Positions 8,169 to 16,847 of a DNA stretch of 64,000 nt are shown here, one piece after another (the first letter of the stretch is position 1; each line of letters begins with the position of its first letter). Source of the stretch: Natronorubrum halalkaliphilum (GTDB lineage Archaea > Halobacteriota > Halobacteria > Halobacteriales > Natrialbaceae). Under the pieces are notes generated by a model, which saw only the letters and a program-made list of their open reading frames with translations, was not told where the DNA came from and ran no database searches. The stretch spans positions 1-64,000 of the forward strand of contig NZ_WUYX01000023.1 in the NCBI RefSeq assembly GCF_009834785.1, given 5' to 3'. The translations under genes were made by a program, and so were the position numbers.

Positions 8169-9758
8169 TCACTCCGGCGGGGCGACTTCGACCGGTTCGT
8201 TGTTGCCACAGCCGTGGCCGTATATCAGCCGGATCTCCCTGTCGCGGTCGGCCGGGTCGTCGATCGTCTCGAGGGTGACGTCCTCGATGCCATAGTACAT
8301 GTTGACGTGTGTTAGCTCTACGTCCCGATCTTCCTGCCAGGTCTCACAGTAGTGCGTTGCGAGCGTCGCCGAAACGAGATCGTCGGGCCCGCCGCGTCGG
8401 ACGCTGTTCATGTAGAACCGTTCCCGGTACGTGTCGAACTGTTGCTGGAGTTCGTCGTGGGGCCTGTCGTAGGTGTGTTCTCTGTCGTTGTAGACGTCGA
8501 TCACCTCCCCGTCTGCGGTCGCCGCCGGAAAGACGTAGTACCGATCCGAAGTCCGAGGATGGGGAGCGAAGACGCTCCAGTCCGGTTGCTGGACGGCAAC
8601 GGTCGCTGCAGTGTCGTCAACCCGTTCCTTGGGGCCGCCCTCGTCGTCGACGAACCCGCCGATCGGCATGTGTGAAACCGCCGGAATCACCAGCAACGAA
8701 GTGACCGCGATGACCAGGGCGATACTGTAGAGCCCGCTGGTAATCCGCTCGTGGGTTCGAGCGTCGACTCCGAACTGGGGGAGTCGTGCCCCGAGTCGCT
8801 CGAGTCGGGCGTACGGTGGCGTCACGCGGGCTCGGTCGAGCGGAGGGGCCCGTAGCAGGGCGTTCGCGTCGTCCCAGAACTGCGTCTGGAGGAAGAGGAC
8901 CAGCCCCGCAATCGCCACGTACGGGAACGCGCCGATCCGGACCGTGATCGCAAAGGAGGCGTGGCCGCCGATGAACATGGCGACGAGAAACAGACGCGCC
9001 CGACCGCGGAGGACGAGGAGGAGCCACGAGAACAGCAGCATGTAGTACCACGTCAGTCCGCCGTACTGGAGCAGCGTCGGGAACGACCGCATGAATTCGC
9101 CGAGCAGGAAGGTGGTATTGTCCAGCCCCATGATCAACGGGGTTGCTTCCCCGCCGGTCCACAGCTCGGACTCTCGCTTGTGATACCCGTTGAGAAAGTA
9201 CATGTAGACGATTTGAACCAGTATTGCGGCAGAAGCGAGGCTCGTGATCCGCGCTCTCGGTTCCGAGTCGGCGTGAACGGCGTCGACCGACCATCGTTCG
9301 CCGAGCGGGAGAAAGATCGCCCAGAACAGGAGCAGTCGGAAGAGGACGTCGGCGTAGCTGAGAACCAACGGGTTGTGGTGATCCAGCGAGATGACCAGAA
9401 GGAAGGAGAGAACGGTTGCGATCGTCGTTCGGTATCCGATGAGTAACTGGAGGGCGATCAGGACTTGCACTACGAACAGCGCCGCGATCACGGTCGAATC
9501 CGTCGTGAGATAGTAGACCGAGATGGCGTTGTCCGGCGTCATTTCCATCGCCAGGGACTGCGGAACGACGCCCTCGTTGGTGTAGAAGAACCCGAAGTTC
9601 CGCGACCGGAGCAGGATATCGGCGACGATCAGCAGTGCAGCGGCGATGCGGAAGACGGCCAACGACCGGGTGTCGATACTGACGGACCGAAAATCGATGT
9701 ACGTCGGATTCGTCGCTCGAGTCCGCACGTGGCGTGCGATAGTGTGGAGAGAACGCAT
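8169..9758 (-). CDS. HTTM domain membrane protein (vitamin K-dependent carboxylase-like)
   Basis: This protein of about 529 residues has the HTTM (horizontally transferred transmembrane) domain. It begins with DTRSLAVFRIAAALLIVADI, then RNFGFFYTNEGVVP, then a series of hydrophobic helices to about residue 390 including DHHNPLVLSYADVLFRLLLF. This fold is related to vitamin K-dependent gamma-carboxylase. The C-terminal 140 residues lie outside the membrane and contain DWSVFAPHPRTSDRYYVFPA, common in HTTM proteins. No catalytic assignment can be made. I prefer ATG 9758 over a GTG at 9782 because the AAATATGC TATA-like box at about 9797-9806 then gives a short leader. Palindromic element copy A lies upstream. 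Confidence 0.8.
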   Translation of the reverse strand: MRSLHTIARHVRTRATNPTYIDFRSVSIDTRSLAVFRIAAALLIVADILLRSRNFGFFYTNEGVVPQSLAMEMTPDNAISVYYLTTDSTVIAALFVVQVLIALQLLIGYRTTIATVLSFLLVISLDHHNPLVLSYADVLFRLLLFWAIFLPLGERWSVDAVHADSEPRARITSLASAAILVQIVYMYFLNGYHKRESELWTGGEATPLIMGLDNTTFLLGEFMRSFPTLLQYGGLTWYYMLLFSWLLLVLRGRARLFLVAMFIGGHASFAITVRIGAFPYVAIAGLVLFLQTQFWDDANALLRAPPLDRARVTPPYARLERLGARLPQFGVDARTHERITSGLYSIALVIAVTSLLVIPAVSHMPIGGFVDDEGGPKERVDDTAATVAVQQPDWSVFAPHPRTSDRYYVFPAATADGEVIDVYNDREHTYDRPHDELQQQFDTYRERFYMNSVRRGGPDDLVSATLATHYCETWQEDRDVELTHVNMYYGIEDVTLETIDDPADRDREIRLIYGHGCGNNEPVEVAPPE

Positions 9759-9916
9759 GCGGTTCGAGTCGGCTACTACCACGGACGGCTTTGAGAAGCA
9801 TATTTGTTTGTTTCAGTTATTTGTCCGACCCGAAAGCTCTATTCCAGACGGCTATAGCAGGGTACTCTCGACGCGTCGTCTCGCTTGACTAGAAACAAAC
9901 CGAACCGGACTCTCTC

Positions 9917-9998
9917 ATACGATTTACTGTAGTCAATGACCGCCGATCACCGACCCCGTCCCTGGTGATCGGCGGTACATAGTTACAGCAATCCGTAT
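9917..9998 (-). repeat. Stop-anchored palindromic element, copy A
   Basis: This is an 82-bp imperfect palindrome. Read on the minus strand it begins TGATACGGATTGCTGTAAC, has inner arms ACCGCCGATCACC and its complement around a GC-rich centre, and ends TACTGTAAATCGTATGAG-like. It is about 95% the same layout as copies B and D. It lies 76 bp downstream of the methyltransferase gene, oriented like the other copies relative to the gene before it. Confidence 0.85.
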
Positions 9999-10074
9999 CA
10001 GTTCATGCCGTGACGGCCGGCGTCGGATCGTACTCCGAGGATGTCGACGAACTCGGGTTCGAACCCGGGCTGAC

Positions 10075-10716
10075 TTACGCTGTAGGGCGGAACGTCCGGA
10101 CGGTATCTCGCTTGCCCGACCTGACGTCGACCTCGAGAAAGCCTAATTCGGTGAACACCCGGTTCCAGTTGCGGTGGTACAGGGGAAAGTCGTCGTTGAC
10201 GTAGGTTACGTCGGGTTGAGTCTGGTTGTCCTGGCTCTCGCCTTCGGGTTCGCCCTCGCTCTCACCTTCGTTCTCGGCCGTGATGAGCAATTCGTCAGTG
10301 ATCCTCGCCAGATCCTCGAGGACCCACTCGACGTCCGGGTGTAGGTGCTGGAGCGTCTCCACCGAATAGACGACGTCGAACTGGCCCGTCTCGAACTGTC
10401 CGACGACGTTTTCGATGGAATCGTGGTAGAACGTTCCGGCGGCGGCAAGGTCGGGATAGGTGTCCGCCATCACCTCGAACGCGTCGTTGTTGACGTCGAT
10501 TCCGGCCAGCTCTTCGAAGCCGTGTTCGTGGAGGTGGGCGAGGTGCCGACCGGAACTGCAGCCGAGTTCGAGGATGGATGCGTCTCGGGCGACGAACCGC
10601 TCGAGGATGCTGCGGATCGTCTCGCTCATCTCGTTCGGCCCGTAGTAGGCGTAATACTCGGGCGAATACTCACCGGATCGTTCCTCCCATCGTCGACGGA
10701 CCGCCGTTGAATCCAC
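10075..10716 (-). CDS. Class I SAM-dependent methyltransferase
   Basis: This 213-residue protein has a Rossmann-type SAM-binding core. Motif I is SILELGCSSGRHLAHL (about 48-63), the acidic end of strand 2 is GIDVNNDAF, and motif IV is FDVVYSVETLQHLHPDVEW (about 115-133). An acidic insert rich in EGESEGEPEGE sits at about residues 150-165 before the last strands, likely a surface loop suited to high salt. The substrate is unknown; the layout fits small-molecule or ubiquinone-type methyltransferases. It stands alone with element copy A downstream. Confidence 0.83.
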   Translation of the reverse strand: MDSTAVRRRWEERSGEYSPEYYAYYGPNEMSETIRSILERFVARDASILELGCSSGRHLAHLHEHGFEELAGIDVNNDAFEVMADTYPDLAAAGTFYHDSIENVVGQFETGQFDVVYSVETLQHLHPDVEWVLEDLARITDELLITAENEGESEGEPEGESQDNQTQPDVTYVNDDFPLYHRNWNRVFTELGFLEVDVRSGKRDTVRTFRPTA

Positions 10717-10947
10717 GTGTCACATCCTCGGCGGACACGTAAACGCTCGTCGGACCCACCGCATTCGTTTCGAGCACCGATCCGAGCGTTCACTCGCGAA
10801 ACTCGGTATCTCACTCGAGTATCCGGCTGTGATCGCTCGCGGGTCGACGACGGTCGATGTACCGTGCCCAGTGTTCGACGGCGTCGGGATCAGATCTCGA
10901 CCGTTCGACCTGTACTTTATACCCGAAACCGGGACAAATCCGGATCG

Positions 10948-11325
10948 ATGGGAAAGACCTGTCTGAACTGCGGAAAGCCGCTGGGAAGCCACACCACACT
11001 CTGTCATGGCTGCGAAGCCGACGGCGTCGATCCGGCGTCGATCACCGATGTCGAGGAGACCGTTCTCGAGCGACTCGAACGCTACTTCATCGTGTCCTCG
11101 ACGAAGTGTGCCGACTGTGACGACCTCCACGGGACCGTGACGATTGACGGCGAATCGTATACGGCGGCGGATTTCGGCATCGAATCGCTCGAGGAGTGGT
11201 CCCTCGAGATGGACGCGGAAGAAGACTGGATGCGAGCGAACCGAGAGACCGTCCGCGCGGCGTTACCGCGTCTCGAAGACGACTGGCCCCGGTCGGTGGC
11301 TGCCGTTCGACAGCACGTTTTATAG
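10948..11325 (+). CDS. Small zinc-ribbon protein, haloarchaeal family of unknown function
   Basis: This 125-residue acidic protein starts MGKTCLNCGKPLGSHTTLCHGCEADG, giving a C-x2-C...C-x2-C zinc ribbon (residues about 5-24). A second CADC pair lies at about residue 53 (STKCADCDDLHG). The rest is soluble, with a helical C terminus. A longer reading from 10717 is rejected because the extra N-terminal residues are basic and unlike the rest. I do not recognise a named function. The next gene on the same strand starts 65 bp downstream and may be co-transcribed. Confidence 0.7.
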   Translation: MGKTCLNCGKPLGSHTTLCHGCEADGVDPASITDVEETVLERLERYFIVSSTKCADCDDLHGTVTIDGESYTAADFGIESLEEWSLEMDAEEDWMRANRETVRAALPRLEDDWPRSVAAVRQHVL

Positions 11326-11390
11326 TCCGCCGCCCGCTCGAGTCGACCGCACGCGAACATACATTCTTGGGGCTGGTGTATCTCTCCGCA

Positions 11391-12125
11391 ATGATCCCGG
11401 TCGGACCACCGGACGCGGTGCTCGCACCCGCGTTCGCGGCCGCTCTCGCCCTGATACACCTCTTTGCGGGACGGCTCGGGTTCAGTGCTCGCCGACCCCG
11501 CAGTCGGTGGTTGTCCGTCGCGGGCGGCATCTCGGTCGCCTACGTCTTCGTGCACCTCCTGCCCGAGATCGGGGAGGCCGCAGCGACGCTCGAGCGCCGC
11601 GGCGGCTCATCCCTGTTCGCCGAGCAGTACGGCTATCTGATCGCGCTGTTCGGCTTCGTCGCGTTCTACGGCCTCGAGCAGCTTGCCCGACGGGGGAACG
11701 TCGAGACAAGTCGAGGGAACCGACCTGACGAAACCGCCCTGTTCTGGATTCACGTCGGCTCCTTCGCCGTCTACAACGGGATCATCGGCTACCTCCTTCT
11801 GGACCGCGAACTCGGCGGCCTGGTCACGTTTTTCGTCGCGATGGCGCTTCACTTCGTCGTCACCGACGCGGGACTTCGGGAGCACCACGGGCCGACGTAC
11901 GATCGGCGGGCTCGATGGGTGCTCGCGACGGCCGTGCTCGTCGGATTCGCCGGCGGGTACGCGCTCGAGGACGCCGACTTACTCATCGCGGTCTTCGTTC
12001 CGTTTCTGGCCGGAGGCGTTATTCTCAACGTGATCAAGGAGGAACTGCCGTCCGATCGCGAAAGTCGATTCTGGGCGTTTGCGCTCGGCGGAGCGGGCTA
12101 CGCCGCGTTGTTGCTGTTCGTTTGA
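11391..12125 (+). CDS. Polytopic membrane protein, weakly ZIP-like
   Basis: This 244-residue protein has about seven hydrophobic helices. YVFVHLLPEIGEA (about 47-59) and ALHFVVTDAGLREHHG (about 155-170) resemble the His/Glu-bearing helices of ZIP metal transporters, but the classic HNxPEG motif is absent. It could be a divergent ZIP relative or an unrelated membrane protein; metal transport is only a suggestion. ATG 11391 is chosen because the upstream extension overlaps the end of the zinc-ribbon gene and is not hydrophobic. Same strand as its neighbours. Confidence 0.65.
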   Translation: MIPVGPPDAVLAPAFAAALALIHLFAGRLGFSARRPRSRWLSVAGGISVAYVFVHLLPEIGEAAATLERRGGSSLFAEQYGYLIALFGFVAFYGLEQLARRGNVETSRGNRPDETALFWIHVGSFAVYNGIIGYLLLDRELGGLVTFFVAMALHFVVTDAGLREHHGPTYDRRARWVLATAVLVGFAGGYALEDADLLIAVFVPFLAGGVILNVIKEELPSDRESRFWAFALGGAGYAALLLFV

Positions 12126-12244
12126 GTTCGCTTCGGGGCGAATCTCGACGGCCGTACCGCACTCGGAACCGATCATGTCATCGAACTCGCTGACTCCGGT
12201 TTCGAAGACGAACCGCTTTTGCGGTGATTGCCCCAATCGGCGGT

Positions 12245-12790
12245 ATGGAGAAACTCCTCGCGTCGCTCGACGATGCACCGATCATCGACAAAGACGGCTA
12301 CGAGTACCTCGTCCACCCGATCAGCAACGGCGTACCGATGCTCGACCCGGCGCTGTTGCGCGAGGTCACCGTCGAGGTCATGCAGACGGCCGATCTGGAC
12401 GTCGACAAGATCGTGGCTCCCGAGGCGATGGGCATTCACCTCGCGACCGCGGTCTCGCTCCAGAGCGACATTCCGCTCGTCGTGATCCGAAAACGCGCCT
12501 ACGGCCTCGAGGGTGAGGTGTCGTTACACCAGCAGACGGGCTACTCCGAGTCGGAGATGTACATCAACGACGTCCATCCGGGCGATCGGGTGGTTATCGT
12601 CGACGACATGCTGTCGACCGGCGGCACGCTGGCGTCGATTTGCCAGGCCTTGGACGATATCGGTGCCGAAATCGTTGATATCGTCGTCGTCATGCGGAAG
12701 GTCGGCGACTCCGCGCTCGACGATACCGAATTCGAGGCCACGAGCCTCATCGATATCACCGTCGAGGACGGCGAAGTCACGGTTCACTGA
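12245..12790 (+). CDS. hpt: Purine phosphoribosyltransferase (HGPRTase-like)
   Basis: This 181-residue enzyme would transfer phosphoribose from PRPP to hypoxanthine/guanine or adenine, salvaging purines in the cytoplasm. The PRPP-binding loop is [14 protein letters not shown] (about 119-132), with the two Asp residues and the Ser-Thr-Gly-Gly phosphate loop intact. [17 protein letters not shown] is the early loop of the adenine-PRTase-like archaeal family. In haloarchaea members are labelled HGPRTase-like, so substrate choice is open. A nucleobase permease follows at 13124 on the same strand, matching a salvage role. Its TGA stop forms the first bases of palindromic element copy B. Confidence 0.85.
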   Translation: MEKLLASLDDAPIIDKDGYEYLVHPISNGVPMLDPALLREVTVEVMQTADLDVDKIVAPEAMGIHLATAVSLQSDIPLVVIRKRAYGLEGEVSLHQQTGYSESEMYINDVHPGDRVVIVDDMLSTGGTLASICQALDDIGAEIVDIVVVMRKVGDSALDDTEFEATSLIDITVEDGEVTVH

Positions 12791-12871
12791 TGCGGATTGC
12801 TGTAACTATGTACCGCCGGTCACCAGGGACGGGGTCGGTGATCGGCGGTCATTGACTACAGTAAACCGTAT
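12788..12871 (+). repeat. Stop-anchored palindromic element, copy B
   Basis: The element begins TGATGCGGATTGCTGTAAC, where the TGA is the stop codon of the phosphoribosyltransferase gene. Inner arms pair ACCGCCGGTCACC with GGTGATCGGCGGT, and it ends TACAGTAAACCGTATGA. It could end the hpt transcript before the permease gene. Confidence 0.88.
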
Positions 12872-13123
12872 GATACTGCTGGACAGAACTATTCGAAGAT
12901 CGGTCGCGCTACTGCGGCCGTCATCCTCGAGAACGGCCGCGAATTCGCGACCGACTTCTCATCGACTGCTGTCCGACAGTATGAAGCGCCGACCCAGCAG
13001 GTGAACTGTTTCCCCGTGCCCACTATTATGCAAGAATGTGGTCACAAATGCCTATTTCACCCCTCGAGTTGAGCGTACTTACGAATCCTTTTGTACACCG
13101 ACTCGCAACGTGGCGGCCATAGC

Positions 13124-14503
13124 ATGTCGACTGAATCCGATGGGGGCATTCAACTCGAATACGGACTCGACGACAAACCACCGTGGCCGAAGTCACTCCT
13201 GCTCGGCCTCCAGCACGTCGCAGTGATGATCGTTCCCGCGACGGCGGTCGCGTTCGTCGTCGCGGGCGACGTGGGACTCAGCAGTGCCGACACGGCGTAC
13301 ATCGTCCAGATGGTTCTCCTGTTCTCCGGGCTGGCGACGATGGTTCAGGCGTACACCGTCGGCCCGGTCGGCGCGCGGCTCCCGATCGTCATGGGCTCGA
13401 GTTTCACGTTCGTCGGCGCGTCGATCACGATCGGCGTGGACTTCGGGATGGCGGCAGTGTTCGGGGCGATACTCGTCACCGGGTTCGCCGTCGAGGGGCT
13501 CATCGGCTGGCAGTTCAAGCGGATCAAACCCTTCTTCCCGCCGTTGGTGACCGGCCTCGTCGTCGTCATCATCGGGCTGTATCTCATCCCCATCGCCATG
13601 GAGTACGCCGCCGGCGGCGTCGGCGATCCGGACTTCGGCGCGGCTCACAACATCGCGCTGGCGTCGCTCGTCCTGTTCATCGCGGTCGCGCTCAACATGC
13701 TCACGCGAGGCGTCACGCGGATTCTGAGCATTCTCGTCGCACTCGCCGTCGGCTACGCCGTCGCCGTCCTCTTCGGGCTGGTCGATTTCAGTCCGATCGG
13801 CGAGGCCGCCTGGGTCGCGATCCCCGAACCGACCCGATTCGGCGTCGAGTTCGAGCCGATCGCGATCGTCATGTTTGCGTTCCTCTTTCTCGTCTCCGCC
13901 ATGGAGACGGTCGGCGACATGTCCGGCGTTACGGCGGCCGAGGGTCGTAACCCGACGAACGAAGAGTTCCGTGGCGGGCTGTTCAACGACGGCCTGTTGA
14001 GTTCGATCGGGTCTATCTTCGCCGCGTTCCCGATCACATCGTTCTCGCAGAACGTCGGCATCGTCAACTTCACCGGCGTAATGAGCCGCCACGTCGTCGG
14101 AATCAGCGGTGCCATCCTCGCCGTGCTCGGCCTCAGCCCGAAAGTCGGTGCCGTCGTCACGACGATCCCCAGCGCGGTCTTCGGCGGCGCAGTCTTGCTC
14201 ATGGCCGGGATGGTCGCGGCGAGCGGCGTTCGACTGATCGTAACCCGGACGGAACTCGAGCGCCGGAATACGGTCATCATCGCCGTCGCGCTCGGCCTCG
14301 GCCTCGGCGTCGCGACGACCCCCGAAGCGCTCGCGGGGCTTCCGTCTGCAGTCGAGCGGTTCGTCGGCGAACCCGTTATCATGACCGCACTGTCGGCACT
14401 GGTGCTCAACACGTTCGTTCCCGGCGAGCAGAGCCCCCTCTTTGACGCCGCTCCCGTCGACACTGCCGGCGAGTCCGCGAAGATCGAACCCAGCGACGAT
14501 TGA
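13124..14503 (+). CDS. Nucleobase:cation symporter-2 family permease (uracil/xanthine type)
   Basis: This 459-residue protein has about 12-14 hydrophobic helices and NCS2 family motifs: LLLGLQHVAVMIVPATAV at the start of helix 1, GSSFTFVGASITIG, FFPPLVTGLVVVIIGLYLIP, and the signature SAMETVGDMSGVTAAEG followed by GGLFNDGLLSSIGSIFAAFP and SFSQNVGIVNFTGV. It should import a purine or pyrimidine base with H+ or Na+. The adjacent phosphoribosyltransferase suggests a purine or xanthine substrate. ATG 13124 gives a normal family N terminus. The 250 bp upstream hold element copy B and an otherwise plain promoter region. Confidence 0.9.
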   Translation: MSTESDGGIQLEYGLDDKPPWPKSLLLGLQHVAVMIVPATAVAFVVAGDVGLSSADTAYIVQMVLLFSGLATMVQAYTVGPVGARLPIVMGSSFTFVGASITIGVDFGMAAVFGAILVTGFAVEGLIGWQFKRIKPFFPPLVTGLVVVIIGLYLIPIAMEYAAGGVGDPDFGAAHNIALASLVLFIAVALNMLTRGVTRILSILVALAVGYAVAVLFGLVDFSPIGEAAWVAIPEPTRFGVEFEPIAIVMFAFLFLVSAMETVGDMSGVTAAEGRNPTNEEFRGGLFNDGLLSSIGSIFAAFPITSFSQNVGIVNFTGVMSRHVVGISGAILAVLGLSPKVGAVVTTIPSAVFGGAVLLMAGMVAASGVRLIVTRTELERRNTVIIAVALGLGLGVATTPEALAGLPSAVERFVGEPVIMTALSALVLNTFVPGEQSPLFDAAPVDTAGESAKIEPSDD

Positions 14504-14721
14504 CCGCCGTCGTCGCTCTCGGCTGTCGCTTTTCGTTCGTACACACTCGAGACTCGACGCGAGTGAGAGTCGTTGAACTCGATCTCACGGATCGCGGGCC
14601 ACGGGCTAATCGGACCGATACTGCCGGACGGAACTCTCGTGAGCGGTCGCCGTCCCGTCCGGCGAATCTTCTTCAGTGACTTCCGCCGGCAGTGTAAAAA
14701 CGTGTGAGAGACGACCCAGCG

Positions 14722-15462
14722 TCAGTCGGCTGCGGAGATATCCGCGTCCGGGTCGGAATCGCTCTCGAGCGGGCCGATATCGAACGGCAGCAACGGGTCC
14801 GTCTCGGCAGTATCCTCGAGCGCGTCGACGCTCCGGATGAGGATCCCCCCGAAGCCGAGGAGGAGGATGGCTTCGACGTAGATGCCGAGGAAGAGACCGA
14901 CGAAGTCGTCGGTGATACCGACGCCGTTGAGCAGGCCAGCGACGACGAGTCCGACCCAGGCGAGGACGACCAGGTTCCTGAGTTTACTGTAGAGGAGTGC
15001 TCGCTCCCCGCTGATGGTTTCAATGGCCCGCATGAACGGACCGAACAGGAGGTACACGCCGACGAACAGGGCGGCAAACGTACTTAGCGTCAGGAACAGG
15101 CCGACGGCTCCATCGACGCTCCAGCTTGCGTACGTGATCCAGAGGCGCGCAAGAACGACGCCGAGCAGTGCCAGCGTCAGCCGTCGCCCGGCGTTAGCGA
15201 CCGCTCCGACGACGAAACAGATCGCGATCCACACGACAGAATAGCCAGCAAAGCGAGTGAAATCGGTCTCCATTCCGGCCAGTTCCACGGGCACCATAAT
15301 CAGATACGCAACGCCCATTCCTCCGCAGGCCACGGTCGCAGCGTAGCCGTACGGCCGACAGGCAGCCGGCAGCCGGAACGTCCCCAGCAGGAATAACAGC
15401 GCACCGGTCACGAACAGTGCGCCCGAACCTGCGAGGATGTACGTCATCGAAATCACGACCAC
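14722..15462 (-). CDS. Bacteriorhodopsin-like membrane protein lacking the retinal lysine
   Basis: This 246-residue, seven-helix protein aligns with microbial type-1 opsins. The last two helices are clearest: LYSKLRNLVVLAWVG matches the helix F start of bacteriorhodopsin, and LLLGFGGILIRS matches VGFGLILLRS at the end of helix G. In that register the retinal lysine (K216) is Leu201 and D212 is Glu197. In helix C, R82 is kept as Arg70, while D85 and D96 become Gly73 and Val84. It therefore should not bind retinal as a Schiff base or pump protons. Retinal-less type-1 opsin relatives are known in haloarchaea, with unknown roles. Start options are GTG 15462, GTG 15456 and ATG 15447; a small upstream frame ends in GTGA at 15456, suggesting coupling. 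Confidence 0.8.
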   Translation of the reverse strand: MVVISMTYILAGSGALFVTGALLFLLGTFRLPAACRPYGYAATVACGGMGVAYLIMVPVELAGMETDFTRFAGYSVVWIAICFVVGAVANAGRRLTLALLGVVLARLWITYASWSVDGAVGLFLTLSTFAALFVGVYLLFGPFMRAIETISGERALLYSKLRNLVVLAWVGLVVAGLLNGVGITDDFVGLFLGIYVEAILLLGFGGILIRSVDALEDTAETDPLLPFDIGPLESDSDPDADISAAD

Positions 15463-15572
15463 TCACCTCCCGCGGGAGCGACATCCGTCGGTGGCATCGT
15501 GGCAATCCTCGCGCCGCATCGACGCCGAATCCGCTCGAGACGTTGCCAGTCGAGTTTTACGCGGTCACTCAT
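15453..15572 (-). CDS. Small 39-residue protein upstream of the opsin-like gene
   Basis: ATG 15572 opens a 39-codon frame (starts MSDRVKLDWQRLERIRRRCG) whose TGA overlaps a GTG start of the opsin-like gene as GTGA. Its own ATG overlaps the stop of an even shorter frame as ATGAGTGA (the upstream frame reads MNSHFGAVNKGIDHNE from ATG 15615). The chained overlaps look like translational coupling. An AATAACAATTATCA stretch at 15644-15657 (minus-strand reading) is a good TATA candidate for a leaderless transcript from about 15615-15627. No family recognised; the basic composition leaves real doubt. Confidence 0.42.
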   Translation of the reverse strand: MSDRVKLDWQRLERIRRRCGARIATMPPTDVAPAGGEWS

Positions 15573-15788
15573 TGTGGTCGATACCCTTGTTCACGGCTCC
15601 GAAGTGGCTGTTCATCGTCTCTCTCACTGTCTCCTCGTCGATGTGATAATTGTTATTGCCAACCGGGTCTCGACTCGCCGCTCCGCAGTGCGTTCGGGAT
15701 CCAGACGGCCCGCTGTCAGTCAGTGTCAGAGGACTGCGAGCAGGCTGGCGATCGCTCCGAGATACAGCTTCAGCGGCCCGTATCAGCC
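15573..15788. other. Intergenic region between opsin-like and HTH genes
   Basis: It contains the TATA candidate (15644-15657) for the opsin-like unit and the very short leader frame at about 15565-15615. Both neighbours are on the minus strand, so transcription from the HTH gene could also read through. Nothing else is visible. Confidence 0.4.
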
Positions 15789-16580
15789 TTAGTCCAACAG
15801 ATCGTCGTCGAACGGCTCCGCGGACTCCCAGTAGTCGGCGATCGCGTTCTGAGCCCACGACCGAACCACCTCGTCGTCGGTATCGATCGACGCGCGCAGA
15901 ACGCCCTGCTCGTCTCTGACGAGGAGGTAGACGACGTCGTCGAGGACCATGACCGCGAGCGGAATGTCCTCGTTCCGGATCCGTACCGACGCCTCGTCGG
16001 CCGCAAGCAGCGTCTCGAGGCGCTCTCGAAGCTCCGTCTCGTCGGCGAGCGCTTCGATCGCGTTCTGGGAAAAGACGCCGCTGAACGTCTGTTCGCCGCT
16101 CGTCGCCCGCTCCTGGACGACCGTCAGGGTCTGTTCGTTGAACGCGTGCGAGACCGTCCGCACGTCGTCGGCGTCCTCGAGCAACTCGAGCAGCCGCGAC
16201 AGCGGTGCGTTCGGCCGCGTCTGACTGGGAGTGGTGATCGTCGCGTCGGCCAACCGTTCCAGGTCGAATCCCATCGCTTCGGTCGGCAGGTACTCGACGA
16301 CGTCGCGAAGGCGCTGTTCGGTTTCGATGATCTCCTGTAGGTCGGTAAACCCGGATGCGACGAGTTGGCCGGTGGCCGTCGCGCCGTACTCGCTCCCGCT
16401 GTGTTCGATCCACGACCGATCTTGAAAATCGCCGAGAATGCGTCCGAGCGTCGCCTGCGACGCGCCGGTCGCCGCGGCCAGTTCGTTTCTGCTGTACTCG
16501 CGCTCCGACAACAGCCGAAGCACGTCGACGCGGTTCGCCGAAAGCGCGAGGAACTCGATCTCCTCGAGTGCCGATTCCAT
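15789..16580 (-). CDS. Winged-helix transcriptional regulator
   Basis: This 263-residue protein has an N-terminal winged helix (about 8-75): FLALSANRVDVLRLLSER, then YSRNELAAATGASQATLGRI as the helix-turn-helix, then a wing. The C-terminal domain (about 90-260) resembles the sensor region of haloarchaeal regulators related to the DUF1724/FilR1 group. It lies upstream of the opsin-like gene on the same strand and may control it and itself. Three palindromes lie at 16604-16664 just before its start codon, consistent with autoregulation. A second regulator of the same general layout is at 60355. Confidence 0.78.
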   Translation of the reverse strand: MESALEEIEFLALSANRVDVLRLLSEREYSRNELAAATGASQATLGRILGDFQDRSWIEHSGSEYGATATGQLVASGFTDLQEIIETEQRLRDVVEYLPTEAMGFDLERLADATITTPSQTRPNAPLSRLLELLEDADDVRTVSHAFNEQTLTVVQERATSGEQTFSGVFSQNAIEALADETELRERLETLLAADEASVRIRNEDIPLAVMVLDDVVYLLVRDEQGVLRASIDTDDEVVRSWAQNAIADYWESAEPFDDDLLD

Positions 16581-16603
16581 ACGGTTACTTCCGGCCGCTT
16601 CGG

Positions 16604-16664
16604 GAAAGTACTTTCGAACTGTGAAATAGTTTCACACCGTGATGTGGCGTGAATCGTGGTTCAC
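16604..16664. promoter_or_regulatory. Three inverted repeats upstream of the HTH regulator
   Basis: GAAAGTACTTTC (16604-16615) is a perfect 12-bp palindrome at about -27 from the ATG, on the expected TATA site. GTGAAA-TAG-TTTCAC (16621-16635) and GTGAA-N6-TTCAC (16649-16664) follow. Two sites share the GTGAA half. Together they look like an operator cluster for the regulator. Confidence 0.5.
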
Positions 16665-16847
16665 AGTTTCGCGGCCCCAATCCATTTCTTGGCTATGTGT
16701 ACAAACTTCGCCCTGAAATACTTTCTGAACGAAACTATATGCGCTGATGTCCTACGGTATTGTAAGATGATTCCCGCTTTCGCCACGTCGATCGGTCGTC
16801 GGTCGGCGCGGTCACTTGCTCCCCGCGGAACCGAGGTGAAACCGTAA

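Noticed and set aside
10717-10947. N-terminal extension of the zinc-ribbon protein from 10717
   Set aside because: The extra 77 residues are basic and unlike haloarchaeal proteins; a zinc-ribbon start at ATG 10948 is natural.
13193-14092. 300-codon antisense frame opposite the nucleobase permease
   Set aside because: His/Asp-rich shadow of a membrane protein gene; no evidence of coding.
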